A stretch of 64,000 nucleotides of DNA from Chloroflexota bacterium (GTDB lineage: Bacteria > Chloroflexota > Dehalococcoidia > Lucifugimonadales > GCA-002723415): assembly GCA_002721445.1 (NCBI GenBank), contig PBKN01000018.1, positions 27,269 through 91,268 on the forward strand. Direction: 5' to 3'. How positions within the stretch are numbered: position 1 is the stretch's first letter; each line of letters opens with the position of its first letter. Positions 25,569-34,420 of this stretch are shown here, in pieces. The notes below the pieces were generated by a model. The model did not search any database, was not told where the DNA came from, and saw only the letters and a list, made by a program, of their open reading frames with translations. Made by a program: the position numbers and the translations under genes.

Positions 25569-26762
25569 CTATCTAACAATATTAGCTTCATAAGAATGTT
25601 TAATTTTTTCTTTATTTTTACTACCCATAATTTGGGTTATGGCAAAAAATAATACTATTGCAAACATCCAATTGATACCAGAAATTATCCAGTAATCTGA
25701 AGTAGAAATAAAACCAGTGGCATTATCCTGAAAAACAATAATTTCAATTGCAGTTGCAAATAAATTAAATAAACCTAATCCAAATAATGGTTTCCAAGCA
25801 AAATTCATGATTTGATCTATTCTAAGCCTTGGCCAGGTTGCCCTAATCCAAAGCATAAAAAATATAAGTATAAATACTTTAATAGCAAACCAAAATTCAG
25901 CTGGTAAAATATTAGGACCTTTAAAGCCTCCTAAATATAATGTAGTAATAATGATCGCAGAAATAATAGGTGCCATAAACTCAGCAAGAGTAATAATTGC
26001 GAACTTAATACCAGAATATTCAGTATGAAACCCAGAACCAAGTTCTGATTCCGCTTCTATTTGGTCAAAGGGAGTACGACTAATTTCAGCAATAGATGCA
26101 GCAAAAAAAACAAAAAACCCTATAGGCTGTACTATAAAGAATGGGATCGTTTGACTCATTACTATATCTGAAAGTGCTAAAGAATTAGATAGTAATAATA
26201 TACCAACTATTGCTATTCCCATAGGTATTTCATAAGTTATAAGCATTGCTACGCTTCTCATAGCTCCAAACATTGCATATTTATTTCTAGAAGCCCAACC
26301 ACCCATAAATATAGCTATAGTATTTATAGAAGTCACACCAATTATAAATATTACACCTATATTTAAAGAACCCATAAAAGAATCAGGGCCTAATGGTATT
26401 ACAACTATTACAAGTAAAGTTGTAATAAGCAATAATATAGGAGCTAAATTAAAAACAATTTTATCAGCTGATTCAGGAACTGTATCTTCTTTAGTTATAG
26501 CTTTTACTACATCAGCGATAGGTTGCAATAACCCAAATGGACCCCACCTATTAGGACCTATTCTTGACTGAAACCTTGCTAATGTACGTCTTTCAAACCA
26601 AGTATATAATGCTGTTGAAATAATAAGCATATTAATTACTGCAAATGCAAGTGTAATAGCCGACATCAAATAAGTTAATGAACTTAACCATGAAGGTAAA
26701 ATAATTTCATATAAATTGTATATCCTACAAAAATTTAAGAGTCCTTCAGGTTGTTCACACAT
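25569..26762 (-). CDS. nuoH: Complex I subunit NuoH
   Basis: The membrane-arm subunit that contributes to the quinone chamber, 397 residues. Landmarks are ERRTLARFQSRIGPNRWGPFGLLQPIADVVK, RTPFDQIEAESELGSGFHTEYSG and LWIRATWPRLRIDQIMNFAWK. It directly follows nuoD in the operon, where nuoE, nuoF and nuoG would lie in most bacteria. Confidence 0.96.
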   Translation of the reverse strand: MCEQPEGLLNFCRIYNLYEIILPSWLSSLTYLMSAITLAFAVINMLIISTALYTWFERRTLARFQSRIGPNRWGPFGLLQPIADVVKAITKEDTVPESADKIVFNLAPILLLITTLLVIVVIPLGPDSFMGSLNIGVIFIIGVTSINTIAIFMGGWASRNKYAMFGAMRSVAMLITYEIPMGIAIVGILLLSNSLALSDIVMSQTIPFFIVQPIGFFVFFAASIAEISRTPFDQIEAESELGSGFHTEYSGIKFAIITLAEFMAPIISAIIITTLYLGGFKGPNILPAEFWFAIKVFILIFFMLWIRATWPRLRIDQIMNFAWKPLFGLGLFNLFATAIEIIVFQDNATGFISTSDYWIISGINWMFAIVLFFAITQIMGSKNKEKIKHSYEANIVR

Positions 26763-27865
26763 TATCTATCTACTTCCCCCATAACAAAATCAACTGATCC
26801 CAAAATTACAATTAAATCAGACATTTTCCAGCCAATTAACATTTCACGTAATAATGACAAATTCATAAAAGAAGGGGATCGGATTTTACACCTATATGGA
26901 GCAATAGTCTGATCACTAACTAAATAAAAACCTAATTCTCCTTTAGGAGCTTCTACAGACGAATATGTGTCTCCATCTGGTGGTCTTATATTATATGGAA
27001 CTTCAGACCTTATAGGTCCTTCTGGTATCATCTCAACACATTGAGATATAATTTTTAAGCTTTCCCTCATCTCCTTGATACGAACTAAATATCTGTCAAA
27101 TACATCTCCATTAATACCCAGAGGGGTATCAAAACTTAATTTATCGTATACTTCATAAGGATTTGATTTGCGAATATCCCAATTTACTGATGAAGCTCTA
27201 AGCATTGGACCTGACAATGAACCATTTATACATTGTTCAGCTGTCAAAACTCCTACATTTTTGCTTCTAGCTAAAACAATCTCATTAGTAGTAACTAACC
27301 CTTCTAATTCATCAATATATCCCGGCATTTCTTTGATTAAATCATCTAGTCTAAGCCAAAATTCCTTAGGAGCATCTTGAAAAACTCCTCCAGGCCTCAT
27401 GTAACTTAATGTTATCCTAGCTCCACATAAAATCTCAAATAAATCTAAAATTCTTTCTCTTTCTCGAAAACAGTACATCAAAGGAGTTGCGAAAGCACCC
27501 ATATCATTCACTAGAAAACCTGTAGCCATAAAATGACTTGCAATTCTCTGCAATTCAGCAGTTATTACTCTTAAAAACTTCGCTCTTTCTGGAACTTCAA
27601 TATTACTTAAAGATTCTACAGCTCGAACATATGCAAGGTTATTTGACATACTTGAAACCCAATCCAAACGATCTGTAAGTGTTACGATTTGCACATAGGA
27701 TCTTGTTTCTGCTAACTTCTCAGTACCTCTATGCATATATCCGAATACTGGGTCAACATCTACAACAATTTCACCATCAAAAGTAACTCTTAACCTAAAC
27801 ACTCCATGAGTACTAGGATGCTGAGGTCCCAAATTTATTGTTACTGGTTCAGTTCTTATTGGCAT
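26762..27865 (-). CDS. nuoD: Complex I subunit NuoD
   Basis: The 49-kDa quinone-site subunit. INLGPQHPSTHGVFRL at the N-terminus, FGYMHRGTEKLAE, and the Asp-Arg pair of the TLTDRLDWVSS region are all diagnostic, and it ends ...SVDFVMGEVDR as expected. An upstream in-frame ATG at 27907 would overlap nuoC by 38 bases; the ATG at 27865 has an AGGTTG ribosome binding site and begins at MPIRTEPVTINLGP, so it is preferred (367 residues). Confidence 0.95.
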   Translation of the reverse strand: MPIRTEPVTINLGPQHPSTHGVFRLRVTFDGEIVVDVDPVFGYMHRGTEKLAETRSYVQIVTLTDRLDWVSSMSNNLAYVRAVESLSNIEVPERAKFLRVITAELQRIASHFMATGFLVNDMGAFATPLMYCFRERERILDLFEILCGARITLSYMRPGGVFQDAPKEFWLRLDDLIKEMPGYIDELEGLVTTNEIVLARSKNVGVLTAEQCINGSLSGPMLRASSVNWDIRKSNPYEVYDKLSFDTPLGINGDVFDRYLVRIKEMRESLKIISQCVEMIPEGPIRSEVPYNIRPPDGDTYSSVEAPKGELGFYLVSDQTIAPYRCKIRSPSFMNLSLLREMLIGWKMSDLIVILGSVDFVMGEVDR

Positions 27866-27869
27866 ATAA

Positions 27870-28313
27870 TCAACCTGTATAATTTCGGCGCAAGGGATGG
27901 CCTTCAAAGCCTTCCCAAAGTAAAACTCTTTTCATATTTGGATGTCCCGAAAACTCAACCCCCATCAAATCCCAAATCTCCCTCTCCTGCAACTCAGCAC
28001 CCTTCCAAAGGTCAGAAATAGAAGGGATTACAGGATTATCGATTTCATAACATTTTGTTTTCAAAATAATCCTATGATTTTTATTAATAGAAAACAAGTG
28101 ATAAATAATTTCTATAAATTCAATGTAATCTACTGCAGTAATAGATGTTAAATAGTTTAAATTTAAATCAACATCTTCTTTAAGGAACTTTATTACATTA
28201 TTTACCGATTGAGGTGAAATATAAATATCATTCCCAATACCTATTGAATGCGAATTAATACATGAAGAATTGATTCGATTTATTACTCCATCTTCATTTT
28301 TTATTATTGTCAT
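27870..28313 (-). CDS. nuoC: Complex I subunit NuoC
   Basis: The 30-kDa peripheral subunit, 147 residues. The 30-kDa signature is at the C-terminus: AELQEREIWDLMGVEFSGHPNMKRVLL, then WEGFEGHPLRRNY. The N-terminal third is short compared with many NuoC. It is 17 bases downstream of nuoB and four bases ahead of nuoD. Confidence 0.94.
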   Translation of the reverse strand: MTIIKNEDGVINRINSSCINSHSIGIGNDIYISPQSVNNVIKFLKEDVDLNLNYLTSITAVDYIEFIEIIYHLFSINKNHRIILKTKCYEIDNPVIPSISDLWKGAELQEREIWDLMGVEFSGHPNMKRVLLWEGFEGHPLRRNYTG

Positions 28314-28330
28314 TAATATATTACTTCCAA

Positions 28331-28915
28331 TTATTTTTTCGCAAGAATTGAATTTTTCTTAATTTTTTCGTGCAATTGCATTACTCCATATAAAAGCGCA
28401 TCAGGTCTAGGTGGGCAACCTGGGACATAAACATCTACAGGAACTATATGGTTAACTCCTTCTACAACACTATATGAACCATAATAAGGGCCACCACTAG
28501 TTGCACATACACCCATTGATATAACCCATTTAGGTTCTGGCATCTGTTCATATACTCTTTGTATTGCTGGAGCCATTTTCCAAGTTACTGTACCTGCAAC
28601 TATCATGAGATCAGCTTGACGTGGAGTAGCTCTAAACACTTCCATACCAAATCTAGCACTATCAAATCTAGACATTGCACTAGCTATCATTTCAAATGCA
28701 CAACATGCTAAGCCAAATGTCAAAGGCCATATTGCAGCTTTTCTACTCCAGTTTAATAAAGCATCAACTGATGTAACAGCAATATTACTTCTAATATCAT
28801 CAGGAACTTCAATTAATGGATCTGAAATAGGTGAAGTATGTGATGATTTTAAATCATTTATTGCCGAGCCTTCTTCATAATCTAACTTGTTAATCATTTC
28901 TATCTGAAAAGACAT
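28331..28915 (-). CDS. nuoB: Complex I subunit NuoB (N2 cluster)
   Basis: The subunit that carries the terminal iron-sulfur cluster N2. The tandem cysteines are in [10 protein letters not shown], and the other ligands in MGVCATSGG and [16 protein letters not shown]. The 194 residues are normal. The N-terminal 50 residues are a polar extension ahead of the conserved domain. It is 16 bases after nuoA. Confidence 0.95.
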   Translation of the reverse strand: MSFQIEMINKLDYEEGSAINDLKSSHTSPISDPLIEVPDDIRSNIAVTSVDALLNWSRKAAIWPLTFGLACCAFEMIASAMSRFDSARFGMEVFRATPRQADLMIVAGTVTWKMAPAIQRVYEQMPEPKWVISMGVCATSGGPYYGSYSVVEGVNHIVPVDVYVPGCPPRPDALLYGVMQLHEKIKKNSILAKK

Positions 28916-28931
28916 ATGTTTAACTCCTCAT

Positions 28932-29324
28932 TTACCAATTTAATACATTTTTCTTTAATGCGTAGATCCACCCTAATGCCAAAATTCCGATAAAAACTAC
29001 AACTTCTATTAAAATAAAAATACCGAATTCTCTTGACATAGCGCCAAAACTTACAGCCCAAGGAAAAAGAAATACAACTTCAAGGTCAAAAATTATAAAC
29101 AGTAAAGCCACTGGATAATATCTGAAATTAAATTGATTCCACGGACCAGATATGGGCTCAAAACCACACTCATAAACACTCTGTTTAATAGAATTTGGCA
29201 TATGAGGCCTAATGGTTACCTTAGACAAAATCCAAGATATCAATATCATACCTAGAGGAACTACAAGGGCTAATCCAGCGAATATAGCTATAAAACCATA
29301 TTGACGGAAATATAAGTCAAACAT
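28932..29324 (-). CDS. nuoA: Complex I subunit NuoA
   Basis: A three-helix membrane subunit of 130 residues. The conserved loop YECGFEPISGPWNQFNFRYY and the second-helix region IIFDLEVVFLFPWA are diagnostic of NuoA/ND3. It is the first gene of the operon and is preceded by a good promoter at 29393-29421. Confidence 0.95.
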   Translation of the reverse strand: MFDLYFRQYGFIAIFAGLALVVPLGMILISWILSKVTIRPHMPNSIKQSVYECGFEPISGPWNQFNFRYYPVALLFIIFDLEVVFLFPWAVSFGAMSREFGIFILIEVVVFIGILALGWIYALKKNVLNW

Positions 29325-29392
29325 ATATATTAATTTAATTTCCTAAATTTCTTTTAATCAGGACCTAAAAATTACCCAATAAATATCTGTAA

Positions 29393-29421
29393 ATTATACA
29401 TACGAATTTAACAGTTTGCAA
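29393..29421 (-). promoter_or_regulatory. Sigma-70-type promoter of the nuo operon
   Basis: On the minus strand, TTGCAA (29416-29421) and a perfect TATAAT (29393-29398) are 17 bases apart. It is about 70 bases upstream of the nuoA start and is the only good match in the 200-base nuoA/prenyl synthase divergent region. The leader to nuoA would be near 60 bases. Confidence 0.65.
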
Positions 29422-29524
29422 GTAAAATTTACTACTTATTAATATATCATTATAGTTTAATATTATATAATATATTTCTATTGAAAATATTAAATTTATT
29501 ATTAATTATTAACAGGAAATATAA

Positions 29525-30571
29525 TTGGGACATTCTCAGGAAAATAATACTAATGCGGGCATTCTAAATCGATATCAAAAAACAATCAGTGTTTCATTAA
29601 AACAGAATATGCCAAATGAAAATTCTGAAGTATATAAACTGTTGTCATATTCTATGGGCTGGATAGATATAAATGGTAATAAAAAAAATAACAACCTAGG
29701 TAAAGCGCTTAGACCATCGCTTTGTCTTTTCGCTTGCGAGTCTCTATCTGGTTCAATTGGCCCCTCAATTCCTGCTGCAGTAGCAATAGAATTGATTCAT
29801 AAATTCTCATTGATTCATGACGATATACAAGATAAAGACGAATTCAGATATAATCAAGCAACTTTATGGACAATATGGGGAGTACCTAAAGCGTTAATTG
29901 CAGGAAATGTTTTAAGAATAATTGCAGATCAATGCCTAGAAAAATTAGTTGCTAATGGAACTGAAATTGATCGCACTCTATTTGTTATAGAAATCCTTAC
30001 TCAATCATATTTAGAAATGATTGAAGGTCAATATTTAGATATCTATTATGAAGGATCCCCTGGAATATCCATTGAAGAATATATGAATATGATTAAAAAT
30101 AAAACAGGAGCATTAATTAAATCTTCATTACAAATTGGAGCCGTTATTGGAACTCAAAATATAGATATAATAAATGCATTTTCAGAATGCGGAAGTTCTA
30201 TTGGTTATTTATTTCAAATAAGAGACGATATTTTAGGTGTATGGGGAGAATCTAAAAATACAGGGAAGCCAGTTGGTTCAGACATTAAGATGAAAAAAAA
30301 TTCTTTCCCCATTTGTTATGCAATATCAAATGCAAAAAACAAAACAAAAAAATTCTTAATTGATAAATATTCCAAAAAGTCCATTACAAATAACGATGTA
30401 ATAGAAATATTAGATGTATTAGAAAGTTTGAAAATAAAAAAACATGCTGAAGATATTACAGATTATCATGCTGAAAGAGCTATAAAAGCACTAAAACAAA
30501 AAAACATACCTTGTAGCACAATAAAAGAAATTGAAAATTTAGTAGATTTTCTATCTACTAGAAATCATTGA
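29525..30571 (+). CDS. Polyprenyl diphosphate synthase (farnesyl/geranylgeranyl type)
   Basis: A trans-isoprenyl diphosphate synthase of 348 residues that condenses IPP with allylic diphosphates. The first aspartate-rich motif is LIHDDIQD with the upstream LGKALRP segment, and the second is FQIRDDILGVWG, followed by GKPVGSDIKMKKNSFP. The start is TTG, placed by AGGAAA five bases upstream. It precedes yjbQ and the squalene genes hpnCDE, so it could supply the farnesyl diphosphate for squalene. Product length cannot be read safely. Confidence 0.88.
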   Translation: MGHSQENNTNAGILNRYQKTISVSLKQNMPNENSEVYKLLSYSMGWIDINGNKKNNNLGKALRPSLCLFACESLSGSIGPSIPAAVAIELIHKFSLIHDDIQDKDEFRYNQATLWTIWGVPKALIAGNVLRIIADQCLEKLVANGTEIDRTLFVIEILTQSYLEMIEGQYLDIYYEGSPGISIEEYMNMIKNKTGALIKSSLQIGAVIGTQNIDIINAFSECGSSIGYLFQIRDDILGVWGESKNTGKPVGSDIKMKKNSFPICYAISNAKNKTKKFLIDKYSKKSITNNDVIEILDVLESLKIKKHAEDITDYHAERAIKALKQKNIPCSTIKEIENLVDFLSTRNH

Positions 30572-30616
30572 TTTTTTAAAAAATTATAAAAATGTTATAC
30601 TAAAATAAATACATAG

Positions 30617-30643
30617 TTGAATTAATTAGCTAAATTTTATAAT
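30617..30643 (+). promoter_or_regulatory. Possible promoter upstream of yjbQ-like gene
   Basis: TTGAAT (30617-30622) and TATAAT (30638-30643) are present but only 15 bases apart, shorter than usual, in very AT-rich DNA. It lies in the 126-base gap before 30698. Confidence 0.3.
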
Positions 30644-30697
30644 GTATATATTTAGTAATATTTTTTAAAATTTAAATAAAAAGGATAACAAAAATCA

Positions 30698-31195
30698 ATG
30701 ATAGAAGATATTATATTAAACAAGAACGAATCTTCAATCAGTTCTCAAACTTATACTATAAAGGTAGATGTAGACAAAAACCAATCTACGAAGTTCCATG
30801 ATATAACTGAGACTATTCAGCAATTAATTTCTAAATCAAAAATAAATTCAGGAATTGCAGTTATCTTCTCTAAGCACACTACTTCAGCTATTGTAATACA
30901 AGAAAATGAACCATTACTACTGCAAGATTTATCGAATACACTAGAATCCTTTGCTCCCAAAAAAGGAAAATACAAGCATAATGATTTCGATATTAGAACA
31001 GTTCATATGCATGTAGATGAATGCCCTAATGGCCATTCACACTGTCAACATTTAGTATTAGGAACAAGTGAAACTATACCTATAGTTGAAAATAATTTAA
31101 CACTAGGTAACTGGCAAAGAATTTTTCATGTAGAATTAGATCAAGAAGGTCCAGCATCCTATCGTGAAATTATATTACAAATACTTGGCACATAA
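30698..31195 (+). CDS. YjbQ / UPF0047 family protein (secondary thiamine-phosphate synthase enzyme)
   Basis: A 165-residue protein of the YjbQ family, which is predicted to be a metal-binding enzyme and for which weak thiamine-phosphate synthase activity has been described. Family features are SGIAVIFSKHTTSAIVIQENEP, PNGHSHCQHLVLGTSETIPIV and the closing LGNWQRIFHVELDQEGP. The HxH/H cluster around HSHCQH is the predicted metal site. The N-terminal ~20 residues are an extension. Its position ahead of squalene genes has no obvious functional meaning. Confidence 0.85.
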   Translation: MIEDIILNKNESSISSQTYTIKVDVDKNQSTKFHDITETIQQLISKSKINSGIAVIFSKHTTSAIVIQENEPLLLQDLSNTLESFAPKKGKYKHNDFDIRTVHMHVDECPNGHSHCQHLVLGTSETIPIVENNLTLGNWQRIFHVELDQEGPASYREIILQILGT

Positions 31196-31233
31196 TAATA
31201 TAATTATCTACTGTTCATGAAACAGAATATCCA

Positions 31234-32088
31234 ATGCCAAATATACAAGAATCTTATACTTACTGCGAAAATCTTGTTAAAAGCCACTATGAAAATTTCA
31301 CTATAGGTTCTTTATTTTTACCCAAGCATATTAAGAATCACCTCTATGCAATTTATTCATTCTGTAGAAACACTGATGACATAGGAGATTCATTATTTGA
31401 AAATAAAATTGAAAAACTAAATAACCTAGATATATTAGAAGCAGAATTACATAAATGCTACAAAAAAGGGTATATGCCTAAAGATCCATTCATGATTGCT
31501 CTTCAAGACACCATAAACAAATTTAATATAAATATTACCCCTTTCCTTAAATTAATTGAAGCAAATAGAATTGACCAAACGAAATTTCGTTATAATAATT
31601 TCAAAGAACTAGAAAATTATTGTAGTAAATCGGCTAATCCTGTAGGTCATTTAGTATTAAATATTTTCGGATATAGTGATGACTTAAGAAAAACTCTTTC
31701 AGATTATACCTGTACAGCATTACAGCTTACTAATTTCCTTCAAGGCATACAAAATGATTATAATTTAGGAAGAATATATATACCTAATGAAGATATGGAA
31801 AATTTTAATTGTAAAGAAAAAGATATTTTAAATTCAAATTCTAACCCAAACTTTATTAAACTAGTACGATTTCAGACCAATCGAGCATATGATTTATTTA
31901 AAAAAGGTGAAGATTTATTCCCCTTAATAACAAGAAGATTCAGAACAGATATAAAACTTTTCAGTATAGGAGGAATCAAAATATTAGATAAAATCAAATC
32001 ACAAGGATATGACATTATAAATAATCCTCCAAAACTAAACATGAAAGATAAATTGGAAATAATATTTAAGTCAATAATAAATAAATGA
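31234..32088 (+). CDS. hpnC: Squalene/phytoene synthase family protein HpnC
   Basis: A 284-residue enzyme of the HpnC type, which converts presqualene diphosphate to hydroxysqualene. The first aspartate motif is NTDDIGDS and the second is IQNDYNLGRIYIPNED. It is followed four bases later by hpnD and then hpnE, and the trio replaces eukaryote-type squalene synthase. The protein is about 30% shorter in its helical C-terminal part than some homologues but complete. No ribosome binding site is obvious. Confidence 0.88.
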   Translation: MPNIQESYTYCENLVKSHYENFTIGSLFLPKHIKNHLYAIYSFCRNTDDIGDSLFENKIEKLNNLDILEAELHKCYKKGYMPKDPFMIALQDTINKFNINITPFLKLIEANRIDQTKFRYNNFKELENYCSKSANPVGHLVLNIFGYSDDLRKTLSDYTCTALQLTNFLQGIQNDYNLGRIYIPNEDMENFNCKEKDILNSNSNPNFIKLVRFQTNRAYDLFKKGEDLFPLITRRFRTDIKLFSIGGIKILDKIKSQGYDIINNPPKLNMKDKLEIIFKSIINK

Positions 32089-32092
32089 ACTA

Positions 32093-32971
32093 ATGAGTAA
32101 ATATAATATTAAATATGCATATAAGCACTGTGAAGAAATCACAAAAACAAATGCCAAAAATTTTTATTTTGCTTTTAAATTATTACCTGAAGCAAAACGT
32201 CTAGCAATTTATGCTACATATGCATTCTGTAGGATATGCGACGATATTGTAGACTGTTCAGATAATAACCAAAGCAAATTATATAAATTACAAAAACTAG
32301 AAAGTTCATTTCATAATATTGAAACAGAAAAACTCCATGACCCAATATTTACAGCTTTAGACGATGCTATTTCAAAATTTAACATTCCTAAACATTATTA
32401 TTCAGAATTAATCTCAGGTGTAAAATCAGATATTACAAAAAATAGATTTAATAATTTTGATGAATTATCCAAATATTGTTATCAAGTAGCTTCTGTTATC
32501 GGATTAATTTGTATAGAAATTTTTGGATATAAGGATTCTATAGCAAAAAAATATGCTATTGAATTAGGCTATGCAATGCAAATAACTAATATACTTAGGG
32601 ACTTAAAAGAAGATTCCAAGATGGATCGTATATATATACCCTTAGATGAAATTAAACAATTTAATTATTCTGAATTCGAATTAAAAAAATTTTTAAAAAA
32701 CAAAAACTTTAATTTACTAATGAAATTTCAAGCTGATAGAGCTCAAAAATATTACACTAAATCAAAAAATTTATTCCCTTTAATAAATAAAGATTCACAA
32801 GCATGTACAGAGTTGATGCATGGAACTTATAATAGAATTTTAGACCTTATTATTGAACATAATTTCAACGTATTTGATCAACGAATCAAAATTAGAAAAA
32901 CTGAAAAAATAATCATATTCTTAAAACTATGGACAAAGAACATAAAGAACAAAATAATGATATATCTGTAA
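32093..32971 (+). CDS. hpnD: Presqualene diphosphate synthase HpnD
   Basis: A 292-residue squalene/phytoene synthase family enzyme, expected to condense two farnesyl diphosphates to presqualene diphosphate. RICDDIVDCSD is the first aspartate motif and TNILRDLKEDSKMDRIYIPLDE the second. YATYAFCR ahead of the first motif is typical. The coding region overlaps hpnE by 43 bases in another frame. The C-terminal tail is unusually basic. Confidence 0.9.
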   Translation: MSKYNIKYAYKHCEEITKTNAKNFYFAFKLLPEAKRLAIYATYAFCRICDDIVDCSDNNQSKLYKLQKLESSFHNIETEKLHDPIFTALDDAISKFNIPKHYYSELISGVKSDITKNRFNNFDELSKYCYQVASVIGLICIEIFGYKDSIAKKYAIELGYAMQITNILRDLKEDSKMDRIYIPLDEIKQFNYSEFELKKFLKNKNFNLLMKFQADRAQKYYTKSKNLFPLINKDSQACTELMHGTYNRILDLIIEHNFNVFDQRIKIRKTEKIIIFLKLWTKNIKNKIMIYL

Positions 32972-34308
32972 CCATAATAGGTGGAGGATTGTCAGGAATA
33001 TCTGCTGCAATAAATCTAATTCAAAAAGGTTTTAAAATTACCTTAATTGAAAAACGCCCCTATCTTGGTGGCAGGACTTTTTCGTTTACCGACAGTAATA
33101 CAAATGACCAAGTTGATAATGGACAACATTTGTTTATGGGGTGTTTCAAAAACTTCATAAAGTTACTTAAATCATTATCAGTATATGATAAAGTTTATAC
33201 TCAAAAAAGTTTAAAAACTGAAATTTTATCTAAAGGGAAAATTGGGATATTAAAAAGCTTACCTTACTTAGGTAAATTCCATATGTTACCTTCCTTGCTT
33301 AGATACCCACACGTAAATTTTAAAGACAAAATAAGAATAATTTACGGAATGATTAAGGCAGATTTAATTAATCTAAACGACAATAATGCTATCAAATTAG
33401 ATAAAATAACATTTAGAAAATGGTTGGAAAATAATTATCAAAACGAAAATACTATTAAAAATATTTGGAATTTGATAATCCTTCCCACTCTCAACGATGA
33501 TATTAGCAATGTCAGTGCATATATGGGACTTATGGTAATAAAAAATAGCATCTTGGCAAAACCAAAAGAGGCAAGTTTAGGATACAGTAAAGCAGGCCTT
33601 AGTCAATTGCTAGACATGCCTACTCAAGATTTTATAAATCAACGTAGCGGAAAAATCTTATTAAATCAAAATGTTAAATCTCTAAATTTCAATAATGACA
33701 AACTAGAAAACATAAAACTCTCTAAAGATATTGTTATAAAATCAGATTTTTATATTTTTGCTATACCCTTTAATGAATTAACAAACTTATTAACAAAAAA
33801 CATTTTAATTCAAAAAGATTTAAATAAAATATCTAACCTATCTTTTTCTCCAATAATTGCAATCCATTTATGGTTTGATAAAATAATTATGAATCAAGAA
33901 TTTCTAGCATTGTTAGAAAGCCCTATACAATGGGTATTCAATAGAAATAAAATAGAAGAAAAACCCAATTCACAAAAACAACATTTATGTATATCTATAA
34001 GTGGGGCTTCAGATTTAATTAATTTATCAAAAAATGAACTAATTAAATTATCTTTGAAAGAAATAAAAAAATATTTCCCCATTGCTGATTCAGCTAAATT
34101 AATTCAATCAATAGTTATTAAACACTCTAATGCAACAATACGGCATCTACCAAATTCTTATGAATCTAGACCCAAAAATAAAACAAGCATAAAAAATTTA
34201 TATTTAGCTGGTGACTGGACAAAAACTGGCTGGCCTTCAACTATGGAAGGAGCAGTAAAAAGTGGAATCGACAGCTCAGCAGCATTAATAAAATACTTAA
34301 ATGAATAA
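32929..34308 (+). CDS. hpnE: Hydroxysqualene dehydroxylase HpnE (FAD-dependent)
   Basis: A 459-residue FAD-dependent amine-oxidase-family enzyme that reduces hydroxysqualene to squalene. The Rossmann motif VTIIGGGLSGISAAINL, the FAD segment RPYLGGRTFSFTD and VDNGQHLFMG (typical of HpnE), and the C-terminal LAGDWTKTGWPSTMEGAVKSG are all present. The start lies 43 bases inside hpnD, which argues for tight coupling. No hopanoid or sterol cyclase is in the window, so the fate of the squalene is unknown. Confidence 0.9.
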   Translation: MDKEHKEQNNDISVTIIGGGLSGISAAINLIQKGFKITLIEKRPYLGGRTFSFTDSNTNDQVDNGQHLFMGCFKNFIKLLKSLSVYDKVYTQKSLKTEILSKGKIGILKSLPYLGKFHMLPSLLRYPHVNFKDKIRIIYGMIKADLINLNDNNAIKLDKITFRKWLENNYQNENTIKNIWNLIILPTLNDDISNVSAYMGLMVIKNSILAKPKEASLGYSKAGLSQLLDMPTQDFINQRSGKILLNQNVKSLNFNNDKLENIKLSKDIVIKSDFYIFAIPFNELTNLLTKNILIQKDLNKISNLSFSPIIAIHLWFDKIIMNQEFLALLESPIQWVFNRNKIEEKPNSQKQHLCISISGASDLINLSKNELIKLSLKEIKKYFPIADSAKLIQSIVIKHSNATIRHLPNSYESRPKNKTSIKNLYLAGDWTKTGWPSTMEGAVKSGIDSSAALIKYLNE

Positions 34309-34327
34309 TCTATTTATTATTTCAGCA

Positions 34328-34356
34328 TTGACCTAGCTAATAATAAAATATAAAAT
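34328..34356 (+). promoter_or_regulatory. Sigma-70-type promoter of the suf operon
   Basis: TTGACC (34328-34333) and TAAAAT (34351-34356) are separated by 17 bases. It is about 65 bases upstream of the sufB start. Confidence 0.6.
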
Positions 34357-34372
34357 TATAAATAGGCAATTC

Positions 34373-34389
34373 TTGATCATGAAGGTCAA
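34373..34389. promoter_or_regulatory. Imperfect palindrome after the suf promoter, candidate regulator site
   Basis: TTGATCATGAAGGTCAA has TTGA/TCAA outer arms with further symmetric positions (TTGA.C.T.A.G.TCAA). It lies about 17 bases after the -10 element, a position from which a repressor could block transcription. The Rrf2-type regulator at 38483-38950 in the same operon is the obvious candidate binder. This is inference from position only. Confidence 0.35.
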
Positions 34390-34420
34390 CAATATCAGTT
34401 TATAAATTATAAAGGTGTTT

